From contig JACQLL010000056.1 of the NCBI GenBank assembly GCA_016234025.1, forward strand, positions 1 through 16,167: 16,167 nucleotides of DNA. The letters are read 5' to 3'. The stretch's first letter is position 1; the number at the start of each line of letters is the position of its first letter. A program made the position numbers and the translations under genes. Below the pieces are notes generated by a model. The model saw only the letters and a list, made by a program, of their open reading frames with translations. It did no database searches and had not been told where the DNA came from. Source of the DNA: Candidatus Pacearchaeota archaeon. Its GTDB lineage: Archaea; Nanobdellota; Nanobdellia; Pacearchaeales; GW2011-AR1. Below are positions 1 through 7,688 of the stretch, one piece after another.

Positions 1-1
1 A

Positions 2-3000
2 AATGCCAGCGTTTTTGATACAAATGAGGATCAGATAGACGCATTCATCTACGGAGTTAATTTCTCGTCGACCGGAAAGTTTTACAAACACGGCCTGCTT
101 TATCGGCAAATCGACGCTTCGCCTGGAACTAATTTGAGTTACAACTGGACTTCGCCTGTGACTGTTCCTGATAAGTCGGTTGTTTATCTTTTACATTTGG
201 ATAATAATTCCCGTTATGACGAAAATGACTCTTTTGTTTATGACTTCAGCGATTACAACAGGAACAACGGAACAGCGTCGGGAAACGCATTTCCAAACAT
301 GAGCGGAGGCAAGTTCGGTGGGGGTTGGGAGTTTGATGGCAACGGAGATTACATAACTATTACCGACGGAGGAACAGAGCTTGATTTCGACGACGCACTA
401 GAGTATACATGGACGATGTGGGTGAGACTTAATAGCCTGGACAAAGACCATTGGCTTGTCAGCAAACAAAACGGAGGCGGATTATCTCAATTAGGATATA
501 TAATTTTAGTTGAAAATAACAACCAGGTTTCCATTGCCAAGCCAGACGGAACTGTTCCTACAGACGGAACAAATAATCAATTATCAAGTTCTTTAACGTT
601 ACAAAAAGGAAGATTTTATCATTTAGCCGTTGTCTTTGATAAAGAAACATCAACTATTTATATTAATGGAGTTTCTAATGCGACAGGCTCTGGTGCTTTT
701 GACGACGATACTTCTGATAATGTTTTGTTAGGAAATAGTGGCTCTAATAGAGCCATTAATGGAACTTTAGACGATGTTGCTTTCTGGAATCGAACATTGA
801 GTGCAACAGAAATTAATGATTTGTATAGATTAAATCTTGATAAATATTTCTGGAAAGTTAATGTTACGGATTTCTCGGGGAACAACAACGAATCAGAGGC
901 AAGGCAAATTGAGATACAAGAGTTAACTCCTCCAGGCGTTACGATAAACTTCCCAAAGAATAAAACATATGGTTATACGAGTTTGCATCTTAACTTTAAT
1001 GTTACTCTTAACGAAAATGGAAGCGTTCAGTATAGCCTGACAGGCGGAGCGAATAATATAACAATGTTCTCTTCCGAAAACAGAAATTTCAATCATACAA
1101 ATGGTTCAATCGCAGATGGGGGTTACAAGTTTAATGCGTATGCTAATGACACGGCAGGAAATAATAATTACACGACGAACATGGCGTTTAGTTTTAACAG
1201 CTCTGAATTATCTGCATGCGGTAATTTGGACGAGGCGAACAAGAGATATGTTTTGATTCAGAATGTTACGACAACGGGAACATGTTTCACAATCTCCGCA
1301 GATAACATCACTCTTGAAGGCAGAGGGTATATCGTGACAGGAGACGGGGGAGCTTCTGACAATGGAGTTAGCGTGACTTCAAAGTTGAATATAACAATAA
1401 ATAATCTTAATGTTACGAATTTTGCTCATGGAATTTACTCTTCGGGAATCAATAACTCTTTGATTTCCGGGAACTACTTGTATTCGAATGTCTTTAATGG
1501 AATATACATGACGGCAAGTTATAGAAATAAAATCGAAGATAACATAGCAAGCTCTAATTCTGATAGTGGTTTGAGTTTAGACAGTACTAATTCTTATAAT
1601 ACAGTCCGCAATAATTTTATGAATCTTAATTCTCTTTACGGATTTTCGATTGTAGCGAGTTCTAACAACGGATTTACCGATGATAGAATAAATGGCTCGC
1701 TGGGAGATGCGATACTGCTTAGCGGCTTGGTTAGTGACAACAACTTTACAAATACAACCATATCTAACACGCATAAATCTTTTTATGATTTGAAATTTGA
1801 AGACGAGCAGATAAACGGGACGCTGCTGATAGACATCCCTCACATAGGAAATTATACTTTTACAGGTCTTGGCGGGACTTTGATTGTCAGGGACAGCGAG
1901 TTTGGAGAAGTAAGTTATTTGAAGATAGTTAATGGGAGCGGAACTAACTTAACTAACGACATAAGAATAGGAAACAACTCTGTTACGGTGTTATCAAATT
2001 CTAATCTGGGATTAAATAGAAGTGCAAATGTTTCTTTGTTTGGTTCGCCTGGAGCGGGGTTTGTCGTTCCTAAAATACAGAGAGATGGCTCGGCTTGTGC
2101 TTCTTCTATTTGCGCCAACTATACGGCATTAAACGCCACGACGGTAATATTTAATGTTACACACTGGACTAATTACAGCATCGGAGAGGGTAACACTGCT
2201 CCTGTGAGTCCGACTCCATTGCTTAATTCTACCGACGGGACGAACAGAACTGCGCAGAACCTTCATTGTTCTGATACATTATCTGATGCGGATGCACATA
2301 GAATGAATGTCACGGTTATTTGGTATAACGGTTCATTACAACATTTGAAGGTTAACTTTAATAATAGTTACGTCAACGGAACTTATTTCACGGCAACTCT
2401 TAACTCCGGAAATACCACTAAAACACAAAACTGGACTTGTGGATTAAGAACATTTGACGGAGGTTATTACAGCGCTTGGTCGAATAGTTCTCTTCTTACT
2501 ATTCTGAATACTCCGCCGAGCGTCAGTCTTCTTACTCCTGCCAATGGGAACATTACAATCAACAGGACTCCTACTTTCACATGGAGTGGAAGTGACGACG
2601 ACAGCGACGCTCTAACTTATGAACTTAATCTCACTTGTCTTGGAGGATGCACCACACAAGACTCGAGATACGTTCAGTCAATTGGCGGAACCTCGCACAC
2701 TATATCGGGAGACCTGCAATATCTTTCTGATAATTCTTATTACTATAACTGGTCTGCCAGAGCCAGCGATGGAACGGACTTCGGAGATTGGGCTGTTTCC
2801 AGGAACATAAGCATACAAGCGCTCGTCGATGTAATTTTGCAGAGAAGCTCGGTAGATTTCGGAGGAATAGGAATACTCGGCACAAACGACACTACCGACG
2901 ACTCTCCTTTGCCTTTCTTAATTGAAAACTCCGGAAATTCTTTCGTGAATATTTCTATAAATTCAAGTAACTTGTGGAACTCCGCAGGCAACCCAAGCAG

Positions 3001-3241
3001 ATATTATCAGTTCAAGGTCGATAATAATACAGCAGAGAATTACTCCTTTAGTCAGTTGCTTTCAGTTACGACGTTCACTAACATGCCTCCTTTAACGCCT
3101 TCTCAACTTGCAATTGCTTTGCTGAATTATACCGACGCTACCGACAGCGCAGAGATAGATATTAATGTCAGCGTTCCTCCAAGTGAGGGGTCAGGAGTTA
3201 AAAGTTCGACGGTGTATTTCACCGCAAAATTGGCAGAATGA
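2..3241 (+). CDS. Giant mosaic cell-surface protein, 3' part only (5' end outside window)
   Basis: The frame is open from base 2 and enters from outside the window, so this is the C-terminal ~1079 residues of a longer protein; the in-frame TTG at 134 is not a convincing start. Modules by position: a LamG/concanavalin-like jelly roll at about 170-840 (WTMWVRL, FYHLAVVFD, LDDVAFWNRTLSATEI); an Ig-like module at about 900-1200; a right-handed beta-helix of NosD/pectate-lyase type at about 1210-1800, with repeated turns such as GIYSSGINNSLISGN; Fn3/Ig-like modules at about 2190-2820 introduced by APVSP and TPPSV; and a last beta module at about 2830-3241. N-x-S/T sequons are very common, fitting an exported, probably N-glycosylated protein. 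No C-terminal membrane segment is visible, so anchoring must come from the missing N-terminus or from partners. The stop overlaps the next start by 4 bp. Likely role: adhesion or glycan binding at the envelope; the function is inferred from domains only. Confidence 0.85.
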   Translation, partial: NASVFDTNEDQIDAFIYGVNFSSTGKFYKHGLLYRQIDASPGTNLSYNWTSPVTVPDKSVVYLLHLDNNSRYDENDSFVYDFSDYNRNNGTASGNAFPNMSGGKFGGGWEFDGNGDYITITDGGTELDFDDALEYTWTMWVRLNSLDKDHWLVSKQNGGGLSQLGYIILVENNNQVSIAKPDGTVPTDGTNNQLSSSLTLQKGRFYHLAVVFDKETSTIYINGVSNATGSGAFDDDTSDNVLLGNSGSNRAINGTLDDVAFWNRTLSATEINDLYRLNLDKYFWKVNVTDFSGNNNESEARQIEIQELTPPGVTINFPKNKTYGYTSLHLNFNVTLNENGSVQYSLTGGANNITMFSSENRNFNHTNGSIADGGYKFNAYANDTAGNNNYTTNMAFSFNSSELSACGNLDEANKRYVLIQNVTTTGTCFTISADNITLEGRGYIVTGDGGASDNGVSVTSKLNITINNLNVTNFAHGIYSSGINNSLISGNYLYSNVFNGIYMTASYRNKIEDNIASSNSDSGLSLDSTNSYNTVRNNFMNLNSLYGFSIVASSNNGFTDDRINGSLGDAILLSGLVSDNNFTNTTISNTHKSFYDLKFEDEQINGTLLIDIPHIGNYTFTGLGGTLIVRDSEFGEVSYLKIVNGSGTNLTNDIRIGNNSVTVLSNSNLGLNRSANVSLFGSPGAGFVVPKIQRDGSACASSICANYTALNATTVIFNVTHWTNYSIGEGNTAPVSPTPLLNSTDGTNRTAQNLHCSDTLSDADAHRMNVTVIWYNGSLQHLKVNFNNSYVNGTYFTATLNSGNTTKTQNWTCGLRTFDGGYYSAWSNSSLLTILNTPPSVSLLTPANGNITINRTPTFTWSGSDDDSDALTYELNLTCLGGCTTQDSRYVQSIGGTSHTISGDLQYLSDNSYYYNWSARASDGTDFGDWAVSRNISIQALVDVILQRSSVDFGGIGILGTNDTTDDSPLPFLIENSGNSFVNISINSSNLWNSAGNPSRYYQFKVDNNTAENYSFSQLLSVTTFTNMPPLTPSQLAIALLNYTDATDSAEIDINVSVPPSEGSGVKSSTVYFTAKLAE

Positions 3242-3756
3242 AAATGGTAAAAAATAAACATGTGGTTGCAATAGATTTCGTAATCATAGCAGCGACGCTA
3301 GTCTTTGCCTTGGTTCTCGTCGGCTATGCAAGACCTTTAATAATTGCTCCGGTTGATGAGCTGATTACGACTAATAGTTCTGTTTTGTTTGAATTCGAAA
3401 AGGGAGATTTTATACTTCTCGATAATAATCTTGATTTCAGTTCGCCCGAAAAGATTTATGCAGAGGATAATTTAATTATCAATTTAAAGCCGGGCGTTTA
3501 TTATTGGAGGGTTCAGGGAGCTCTAACGAGCGAGATAAGACAGCTTACAATTCAGTCGGAAGTTGAGTTGAAATTAAAAGAGTTTGCCGACGGGAAATTT
3601 AAGATAGTGAACGCAGGCAATACTAATCTGAACGTCGATGTTTATGAGAACGGCGAGCTGAATCAGACCCTGACTTTGGGAGTCGAAGAAGAGAAGGAAG
3701 TTTCCGGAAAGAAGTTCATTGCAAGAGAAGATGTTTCTGGAGGAGAGAATGAGTAA
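3238..3756 (+). CDS. Membrane-anchored beta-sandwich surface protein, 172 aa
   Basis: The ATG at 3238 overlaps the stop of the giant surface gene by 4 bp (ATGA), implying coupled translation. A basic N-terminus (MKMVKNK) leads into one hydrophobic segment at about residues 10-29, probably an uncleaved anchor, leaving about 140 residues outside. The first outer part (about 36-95) reads as an Fn3/Ig-like sandwich: it opens with APVDELITTNSSVLFEF and ends in the typical LKPGVYYWRVQG strand. A second short beta module (about 107-160) contains FKIVNAGNTNLNVDVYENG. An internal ATG at 3244 is an alternative start. I do not recognise a named family. By position it resembles the 137-aa protein at 6956-7369, and it may link the giant protein to the membrane; that role is inference. 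Confidence 0.8.
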   Translation: MKMVKNKHVVAIDFVIIAATLVFALVLVGYARPLIIAPVDELITTNSSVLFEFEKGDFILLDNNLDFSSPEKIYAEDNLIINLKPGVYYWRVQGALTSEIRQLTIQSEVELKLKEFADGKFKIVNAGNTNLNVDVYENGELNQTLTLGVEEEKEVSGKKFIAREDVSGGENE

Positions 3757-4948
3757 GCTTTTTGTGTCTATAGTTTTATTTGTATTTTTGATTTCAGGAG
3801 TTTTTGCTCTGGGAGTTACTCCCGGAAGAACTACTTTTGATTATGAGCCGGGAACGCAAAGAAAAGTTGATTTTTCCGTCGTTAATTCTGAAAAAGATGA
3901 TATTAACATTGTGGTTTTGGTTCAGGGAGAGCTTAATGAATCGATATCGCTTTCCGAAGTTTCTTTTAGCATGAGCAGTTCTGAACAGAGCAGGAATCTT
4001 CGGTATATATTAGACATGCCGCAGAATCTTGCGCCAGGAGCTCATTCTTCGGAGATTGTTATTTTGCAGTTGCCCGGCAGGTCTTCTGTCAGCGACGCTT
4101 TTGTCGGAGGAACTGTTGCAGTGGTGACAGAGGTTGTTGTTTTCGTTCCTTATCCCGGGAAGTATGCAGAAGCAGGGCTTAATATTATTGGTCCTGAAAA
4201 CGGCAAGGTTACTTTTGTTATTCCTGTGACGAGCAGAGGTGATTTGGATTTGGTGAGAGTCGGCGGGACAATAGACATATTTAGTTCTTTGAATGAGAAA
4301 ATCGCGACGGTTTCTACAAATGAGATTTCTATTCTTAGCAAGGAAAGAAAAGAGATAGTTGCTGAATGGGATGCGTCAAGCATACAACCGGGTCCTTACA
4401 GGGCTGTCGCGACGGTGATTTATGACGAACAGGTTTTGAAAGTTGAGAAAGAATTTAATGTCGGAGAGAGGAGATTAGGTTTAGAAGGGATAGAAGTTAA
4501 TGATTTTTCTCTCGGAGAAATAGCGAAATTTGAAATTTTGGTAGAGAACAAATGGAGTCAGGAGATAAAAGGAGCTTATGCAGAGATGCAGGTCTTTAAT
4601 TCCGACGGAGAAATCATGGCCGAGTTCAAGTCGCCTACTCAAGACATTCCTGCTTTAAGCAAGGCATTGATGATATCATTTTGGGATACTGAAGGAGTCA
4701 GAAAGGGAACTTATGATTCCACTCTATTCTTAAGATACGGAGCCAGTTCCGAACAACAATCTTTGAAATTAGAAATCTCTGAAAATGACATAAATGTAGT
4801 CGGAGTTGGTTATGTCATTTCGGAAAGCAGCGGAGGAAAAAGTTCAGGAGGTCTTACTACTATCTTAATCGCAGGGATAATAATTTTGGTGCTTGTCAAT
4901 TTAAGTTGGTTCTTGTTCTTTAGAAGGAAATTAAAACATAGACAATGA
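3749..4948 (+). CDS. Type I membrane protein with Ig-like ectodomain and basic tail (paralogue of 5862-6959)
   Basis: I place the start at the ATG at 3749 (399 aa). It lies 5 nt after a GGAGG Shine-Dalgarno (3739-3743) and is followed at once by a clear signal peptide (MSKLFVSIVLFVFLISGVFA, then LGVTPG); a TTG 30 nt upstream would put charged residues before it. The start overlaps the previous gene by 8 bp. The ectodomain looks like three beta-sandwich units of NEW3/COG1470 style: about 21-140, 141-240 and 241-345. The first ends with VVVFVPYPGKY (129-139). A Gly/Ser-rich spacer leads to a membrane helix at about 369-391 and the tail FRRKLKHRQ. The layout (signal peptide, two or more sandwiches, C-terminal helix, Arg/Lys tail) recalls the DUF916/DUF3324 proteins of Gram-positive WxL loci, but I cannot claim homology. 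Probably an envelope assembly or anchoring partner of the neighbouring beta proteins. Confidence 0.85.
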   Translation: MSKLFVSIVLFVFLISGVFALGVTPGRTTFDYEPGTQRKVDFSVVNSEKDDINIVVLVQGELNESISLSEVSFSMSSSEQSRNLRYILDMPQNLAPGAHSSEIVILQLPGRSSVSDAFVGGTVAVVTEVVVFVPYPGKYAEAGLNIIGPENGKVTFVIPVTSRGDLDLVRVGGTIDIFSSLNEKIATVSTNEISILSKERKEIVAEWDASSIQPGPYRAVATVIYDEQVLKVEKEFNVGERRLGLEGIEVNDFSLGEIAKFEILVENKWSQEIKGAYAEMQVFNSDGEIMAEFKSPTQDIPALSKALMISFWDTEGVRKGTYDSTLFLRYGASSEQQSLKLEISENDINVVGVGYVISESSGGKSSGGLTTILIAGIIILVLVNLSWFLFFRRKLKHRQ

Positions 4949-4955
4949 CGATAAA

Positions 4956-4967
4956 ACTTAAATAAGG
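4956..4967 (+). promoter_or_regulatory. Putative internal archaeal promoter (TATA box)
   Basis: The 54-bp gap after the gene ending at 4948 is the only real break in the surface-gene run. It holds CTTAAATAAG, a TATA-like box about 40 nt before the ATG at 5003. Initiation about 25 nt downstream would leave a leader of about 15 nt carrying the purine-rich AGAGAGG (4993-4999) ribosome-binding site. This would let the second set of surface genes be transcribed separately. Based on consensus and spacing only. Confidence 0.45.
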
Positions 4968-5002
4968 ATATGATTTGTTATATTTAATAAAGAGAGAGGA
5001 AG

Positions 5003-5203
5003 ATGGATACAAATCAAAAAGTTATTTTGGCAGTGTTGATACTCGCTATTGTCTTTTCTGTGGTCTCTATGTTTATCAGTTTGAGTTTGAGTGATTTGAG
5101 TTCTGATTTTAGACATGTTGTTTCCGGCAAGGTTAGCGATAACGGAGGAGCAGGTGTTTCTTTAGTTGTTGAGGGTGCATCTTCTGCGGGAGGAGGAGGA
5201 TGA
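5003..5203 (+). CDS. Tiny membrane protein with Gly-rich end, 66 aa
   Basis: A short N-terminus (MDTNQK) is followed by one hydrophobic helix at about 6-29 and about 37 outer residues. The outer part carries VVSGKVSDNGGAGVSLVVEG and ends in GGGG. The stretch from SGK to VVEG aligns by eye with ITGYATGEANLTVES in the next protein and ITGKGVVGILALIIEG in the 661-aa protein, so the three share an exposed motif just after the first membrane segment. Shine-Dalgarno AGAGAGG lies 3 nt before the ATG. The stop overlaps the next start (ATGA), and the four Gly codons themselves form the GGAGGAGGAGG ribosome-binding site for it. A minor filament subunit or accessory peptide of the beta protein is plausible but unproven; I recognise no family. 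Confidence 0.7.
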   Translation: MDTNQKVILAVLILAIVFSVVSMFISLSLSDLSSDFRHVVSGKVSDNGGAGVSLVVEGASSAGGGG

Positions 5204-5865
5204 AAGAAGACGGATTGCTTTTATTAGTGGCGGTTATAGCATTGATAGTTTCTGTATCTTCTGCAGGAATAACTTATCTTTCTTTCAGCAATTTAGTTTC
5301 TCAAATAACGGGTTATGCGACGGGAGAAGCGAACCTGACGGTTGAGTCAACTGTTTCGATAAATTTCTCTAATTCGTCGGTAAATTGGGGTTCCGGCAGA
5401 GTTAATACCGGACAAACGAAAGCTTACCTTGATACACAATCAGGGACGGTTACATTTGGAAATTGGACTGCTGTTAGCGGAGGTCTTGTTGTAGAAAATA
5501 CAGGGAATGTTAATTTAACACTGAATTTAACCGGTGGAAAGACGGCTGCGCAGTTTCTTTCCGGAACAAACCCTGCTTACAAATGGAATGTCAGCAATTT
5601 TGAAGTAGGGAGTTGTTTAAATGCTACTGGAGGTCCTCCACTTTACACACAATTTGGGAAATTCTCCGATGTAAACACGAGCACAGAACTAATTTGCAAT
5701 ACTTTTAGATTCGAGGCAGGTAATGACACGATACTAATTGCTTTTAACTTGACTGTTCCAGAAAATTCGCTCAAAGGTGCTCTTGGAGATATTATTACAG
5801 CGACCGCGTTCCAAGCCAGATTTTCACAAAAGTATAAAAATCTTTTTTTCCAAGTTAGAAGATGA
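5200..5865 (+). CDS. Membrane-anchored beta-domain protein, possible filament subunit, 221 aa
   Basis: Starts by a 4-bp overlap with the upstream 66-aa gene, with GGAGG repeats directly before it. A hydrophobic helix (about 5-27) could be a signal peptide (VSSAG near 20-23) or an anchor. The motif ITGYATGEANLTVES (36-50) follows, then a beta-rich domain with many N-x-S/T sequons, including VNWGSGRV (61-68) and VVENTGNVNLTLNLTG (97-112). C139 and C166 could form a disulfide. The end of the domain (IAFNLTVPENSLKGALGDIITATAFQA) matches in style the end of the giant protein (INVSVPPSEGSGVKSSTVYFTAKLAE). The order helix, short strand, then ENTGN-type sandwich recalls TasA/camelysin and the archaeal bundling pilin AbpA, whose subunits join by donor-strand exchange; this comparison is from memory. 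The last residues (KYKNLFFQVRR) look unlike the rest and may be an extension created by the overlap with the next gene. Confidence 0.8.
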   Translation: MKEDGLLLLVAVIALIVSVSSAGITYLSFSNLVSQITGYATGEANLTVESTVSINFSNSSVNWGSGRVNTGQTKAYLDTQSGTVTFGNWTAVSGGLVVENTGNVNLTLNLTGGKTAAQFLSGTNPAYKWNVSNFEVGSCLNATGGPPLYTQFGKFSDVNTSTELICNTFRFEAGNDTILIAFNLTVPENSLKGALGDIITATAFQARFSQKYKNLFFQVRR

Positions 5866-6959
5866 AAAAGGTTTTTATTATGGTGATATTTTTAATTTGC
5901 CTTGTGCAATTATCTAGCGCTAATTTAGGTTTGTCTCCATCCAAGAAATATTTTAATTATGTTCCGGGCGAGGAAATAATAGTCAAATATCATATTTTTG
6001 AAGACAATCCTGAAAGAAAACTTGACATTTCCGTCGAGGGAGACTTGAAAGATTATGTCCATCTTAGTAAGAATGAATTAACAGGAGGAGGGGATGTAAC
6101 GGTTACTATTGGTCTTCCTGAAAGTGTCGGGGAAATGCCCGGAGATAATGATATTAGTATCGTTGTCAAGCAGCAGCCATTTGAGAGCCAGTTTATAGGA
6201 ACTGCGATAGAGCTTTCTTCTACGATAACTATTTTCGTCCCTTATCCTGGGAAGTATATCCAGGCAGTTTTGCAGGTTCCGAACGGAAATGTTGATGATG
6301 AAATTCCTATCGAACTGAAGTTAACAAACCGAGGAAAGAGCGAAGCTGGCGTCAGCTCCAGAGTCGATATAAAGACAGAAGGAGAAAATAAAGGAAGCGT
6401 TAATTTTTCTCCTTTTATCCTTGCTGTTAACGAGGAGAAGACCTTGCAGGGGGTTTTAAATACTCAAGGCTATAGACCAGGAGATTATTTAGCAGATGCA
6501 TTCGTTAATTATGGAGATGGTGTTTCAAATGTTAATCAGACATTCAGGATTGGCTCTCTTTTTGTCAACGTAACGGATTTTAGCGACGAGCTTTCTCAAG
6601 GAGGCATCCAGAAATTTTTGATTGACGTCCAGAGTTTATGGAACTCTGATATAGATGATGTTTACGCAGATGTTAATATTTCTAACGAGGTTGAGAGCTT
6701 TGTTTTTAGAACGCCTTCTATCCCGCTTAATGCATGGAGTGAAGGAACGTTAGAGGGATTCTTGGACACCAGCGACATGAGCGGAGAGTATGAAACTGAA
6801 ATAACTTTGAATTATTTGGGAAGCAAGAGCTTAACTTCCGGAATTTTGTCGATTAAGAAATCCTCGATGATTATTGTGATAATTGTAATAGGGGTCATTT
6901 TAGCAGTCATACTACTGCTTGCATTAATTAGGAGAAAGAGAAAGCGGAGGAAAAGATGA
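5862..6959 (+). CDS. Type I membrane protein with Ig-like ectodomain and basic tail (paralogue of 3749-4948)
   Basis: Joined to the upstream gene by a 4-bp ATGA overlap. It begins with a signal peptide (MKKVFIMVIFLICLVQLSSA, then NLGLSP), parallel to LGVTPG in the first copy. Beta-sandwich units run at about 21-135, 136-235 and 236-330; the first ends in ITIFVPYPGKY (122-132), sharing FVPYPGKY with the other copy at the same place. Residues 334-356 form the membrane helix, followed by RRKRKRRKR at the inner face. The two proteins are clearly paralogues with the same topology but are well diverged, so the duplication is old or both sets arrived separately. The codons of the basic tail contain the GGAGG used to start the next gene. 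Its likely job is to hold or assemble the beta protein encoded just upstream; this is inference from gene order. Confidence 0.85.
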   Translation: MKKVFIMVIFLICLVQLSSANLGLSPSKKYFNYVPGEEIIVKYHIFEDNPERKLDISVEGDLKDYVHLSKNELTGGGDVTVTIGLPESVGEMPGDNDISIVVKQQPFESQFIGTAIELSSTITIFVPYPGKYIQAVLQVPNGNVDDEIPIELKLTNRGKSEAGVSSRVDIKTEGENKGSVNFSPFILAVNEEKTLQGVLNTQGYRPGDYLADAFVNYGDGVSNVNQTFRIGSLFVNVTDFSDELSQGGIQKFLIDVQSLWNSDIDDVYADVNISNEVESFVFRTPSIPLNAWSEGTLEGFLDTSDMSGEYETEITLNYLGSKSLTSGILSIKKSSMIIVIIVIGVILAVILLLALIRRKRKRRKR

Positions 6960-7369
6960 AGAAGTTTGCTTACTCGCTTCTTTTAGTTTCTTTTATTGTC
7001 TTGATAGCTTCTTTGCTGATTTTTTTTTGGAGAGGAACAATTCTTCAGAGCGATACATTTTACACTTCTGCTGATGTCAGTGATAAAAACATAGGACTTG
7101 ATGTTAATAGCAGTGCGCTGACTTTCGGTAAAATAAACAGAGGAGGAAGTTCTTCACGGAACATACTTTTAGAAAACGGCTATCCATTTCCGATCGTTGT
7201 TGAGTTGGAGGCGGATGGGGAGATAACGAAAATTTTGAATTATGAGGATACGATAGAAGTTGACAGAGGAGACAGCGTGGAAATAGCTCTAAGTGTTTAT
7301 GCAGATGAAAACACTGAACAGAAGTTTTACGAGGGCAATGTTAAATTAAATATTAAGCCGCTTATCTAG
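6956..7369 (+). CDS. Short membrane-anchored beta-domain protein, 137 aa
   Basis: Last gene of the surface run. It overlaps the upstream stop by 4 bp, with Shine-Dalgarno GGAGG at 6946-6950, 5 nt before the ATG. MKK plus a hydrophobic helix (about 6-24, ending LLIFFWR) gives an N-terminal anchor, leaving about 110 outer residues. These hold a compact beta module: LTFGKINRGGSSSRNILLENGYPFPIVVEL, then VDRGDSVEIALSVYA and YEGNVKLNIKPLI. The F-G-x-I-x-x-G ... L-x-N pattern is typical of ASH/HYDIN-like and other Ig-like modules, and resembles the start of the last module of the giant protein (VDFGGIGILGTND ... LIENSGNS). Its place in the second gene set corresponds to that of the 172-aa protein in the first. 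No specific function can be assigned. Confidence 0.8.
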   Translation: MKKFAYSLLLVSFIVLIASLLIFFWRGTILQSDTFYTSADVSDKNIGLDVNSSALTFGKINRGGSSSRNILLENGYPFPIVVELEADGEITKILNYEDTIEVDRGDSVEIALSVYADENTEQKFYEGNVKLNIKPLI

Positions 7370-7476
7370 AATTTTAATTTACTCCGCCGACGTTAATTCC
7401 ACCCGCTCTGAAAATAGTCGCCAACTATCCAACAATCCGCCCCCACCCTCCCACCCTAAAATTTGCTCCGCTAACC

Positions 7477-7591
7477 TTGCGGCTGCGGGATTTCGAACTC
7501 TCTATAAAATAAATTCCGCTGGCTTTAATCTACTCCGCCGGCGCTTCTGCTCTAAATCTAGCCGCAGATTTTGCGGCTGCGGGATTTCGAA
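7477..7591. repeat. Pair of exact 21-bp direct repeats
   Basis: The same 21 bases occur at 7477-7497 and 7571-7591, beginning TTGCGGCTGCGGG and ending ATTTCGAA, with start points 94 bp apart. A related pair lies outside and between them: TACTCCGCCGACG at 7380-7392 and TACTCCGCCGGCG at 7531-7543 (one mismatch). The combination suggests an imperfectly repeated two-part unit. Confidence 0.85.
7560..7578. other. 7-bp hairpin in GC-rich island
   Basis: AGCCGCA (7560-7566) and TGCGGCT (7572-7578) are perfect inverted repeats around the 5-nt loop GATTT. The right arm is part of the second 21-bp repeat. At the first copy the matching left arm is absent, so only the second repeat copy can form this hairpin. 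Confidence 0.7.
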
Positions 7592-7602
7592 GCCGCGCCC
7601 GC

Positions 7603-7688
7603 TTTGGCGACGGCGCGGCGACGGAGTTTTGGCGACGGCGCGGTGGCTTTGGAGGGACTTCTCTCCGCTCTTTTCAGTGACGGCGCGG
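7603..7688. repeat. Short tandem direct repeats with GACGGCGCGG core
   Basis: TTTGGCGACGGCGCGG is exact at 7603-7618 and 7628-7643 (period 25), and TGACGGCGCGG recurs at 7678-7688. They form the most GC-rich part of the island. Read from the sequence directly; function unknown. Confidence 0.8.

Noticed and set aside
134-136. TTG as start codon of the first gene
   Set aside because: The frame is open to base 2 with equally protein-like sequence and no signal peptide follows the TTG; the gene clearly continues from outside the window.
3719-3748. Upstream TTG start for the 399-aa membrane protein
   Set aside because: It would add ten mostly charged residues before a clean signal peptide and lacks a Shine-Dalgarno, while the ATG at 3749 has GGAGG at ideal spacing.
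5840-5851. T-run at 5841-5850 as a terminator
   Set aside because: It is inside the coding sequence of the 221-aa protein just before an overlapping downstream start, so termination there is unlikely.
7477-7591. tRNA T-arm resemblance (reverse complement of the 21-bp repeat reads TTCGAAATCCCGC)
   Set aside because: No matching T-stem 5' half, acceptor stem or anticodon arm around either copy, and the loop length does not fit.
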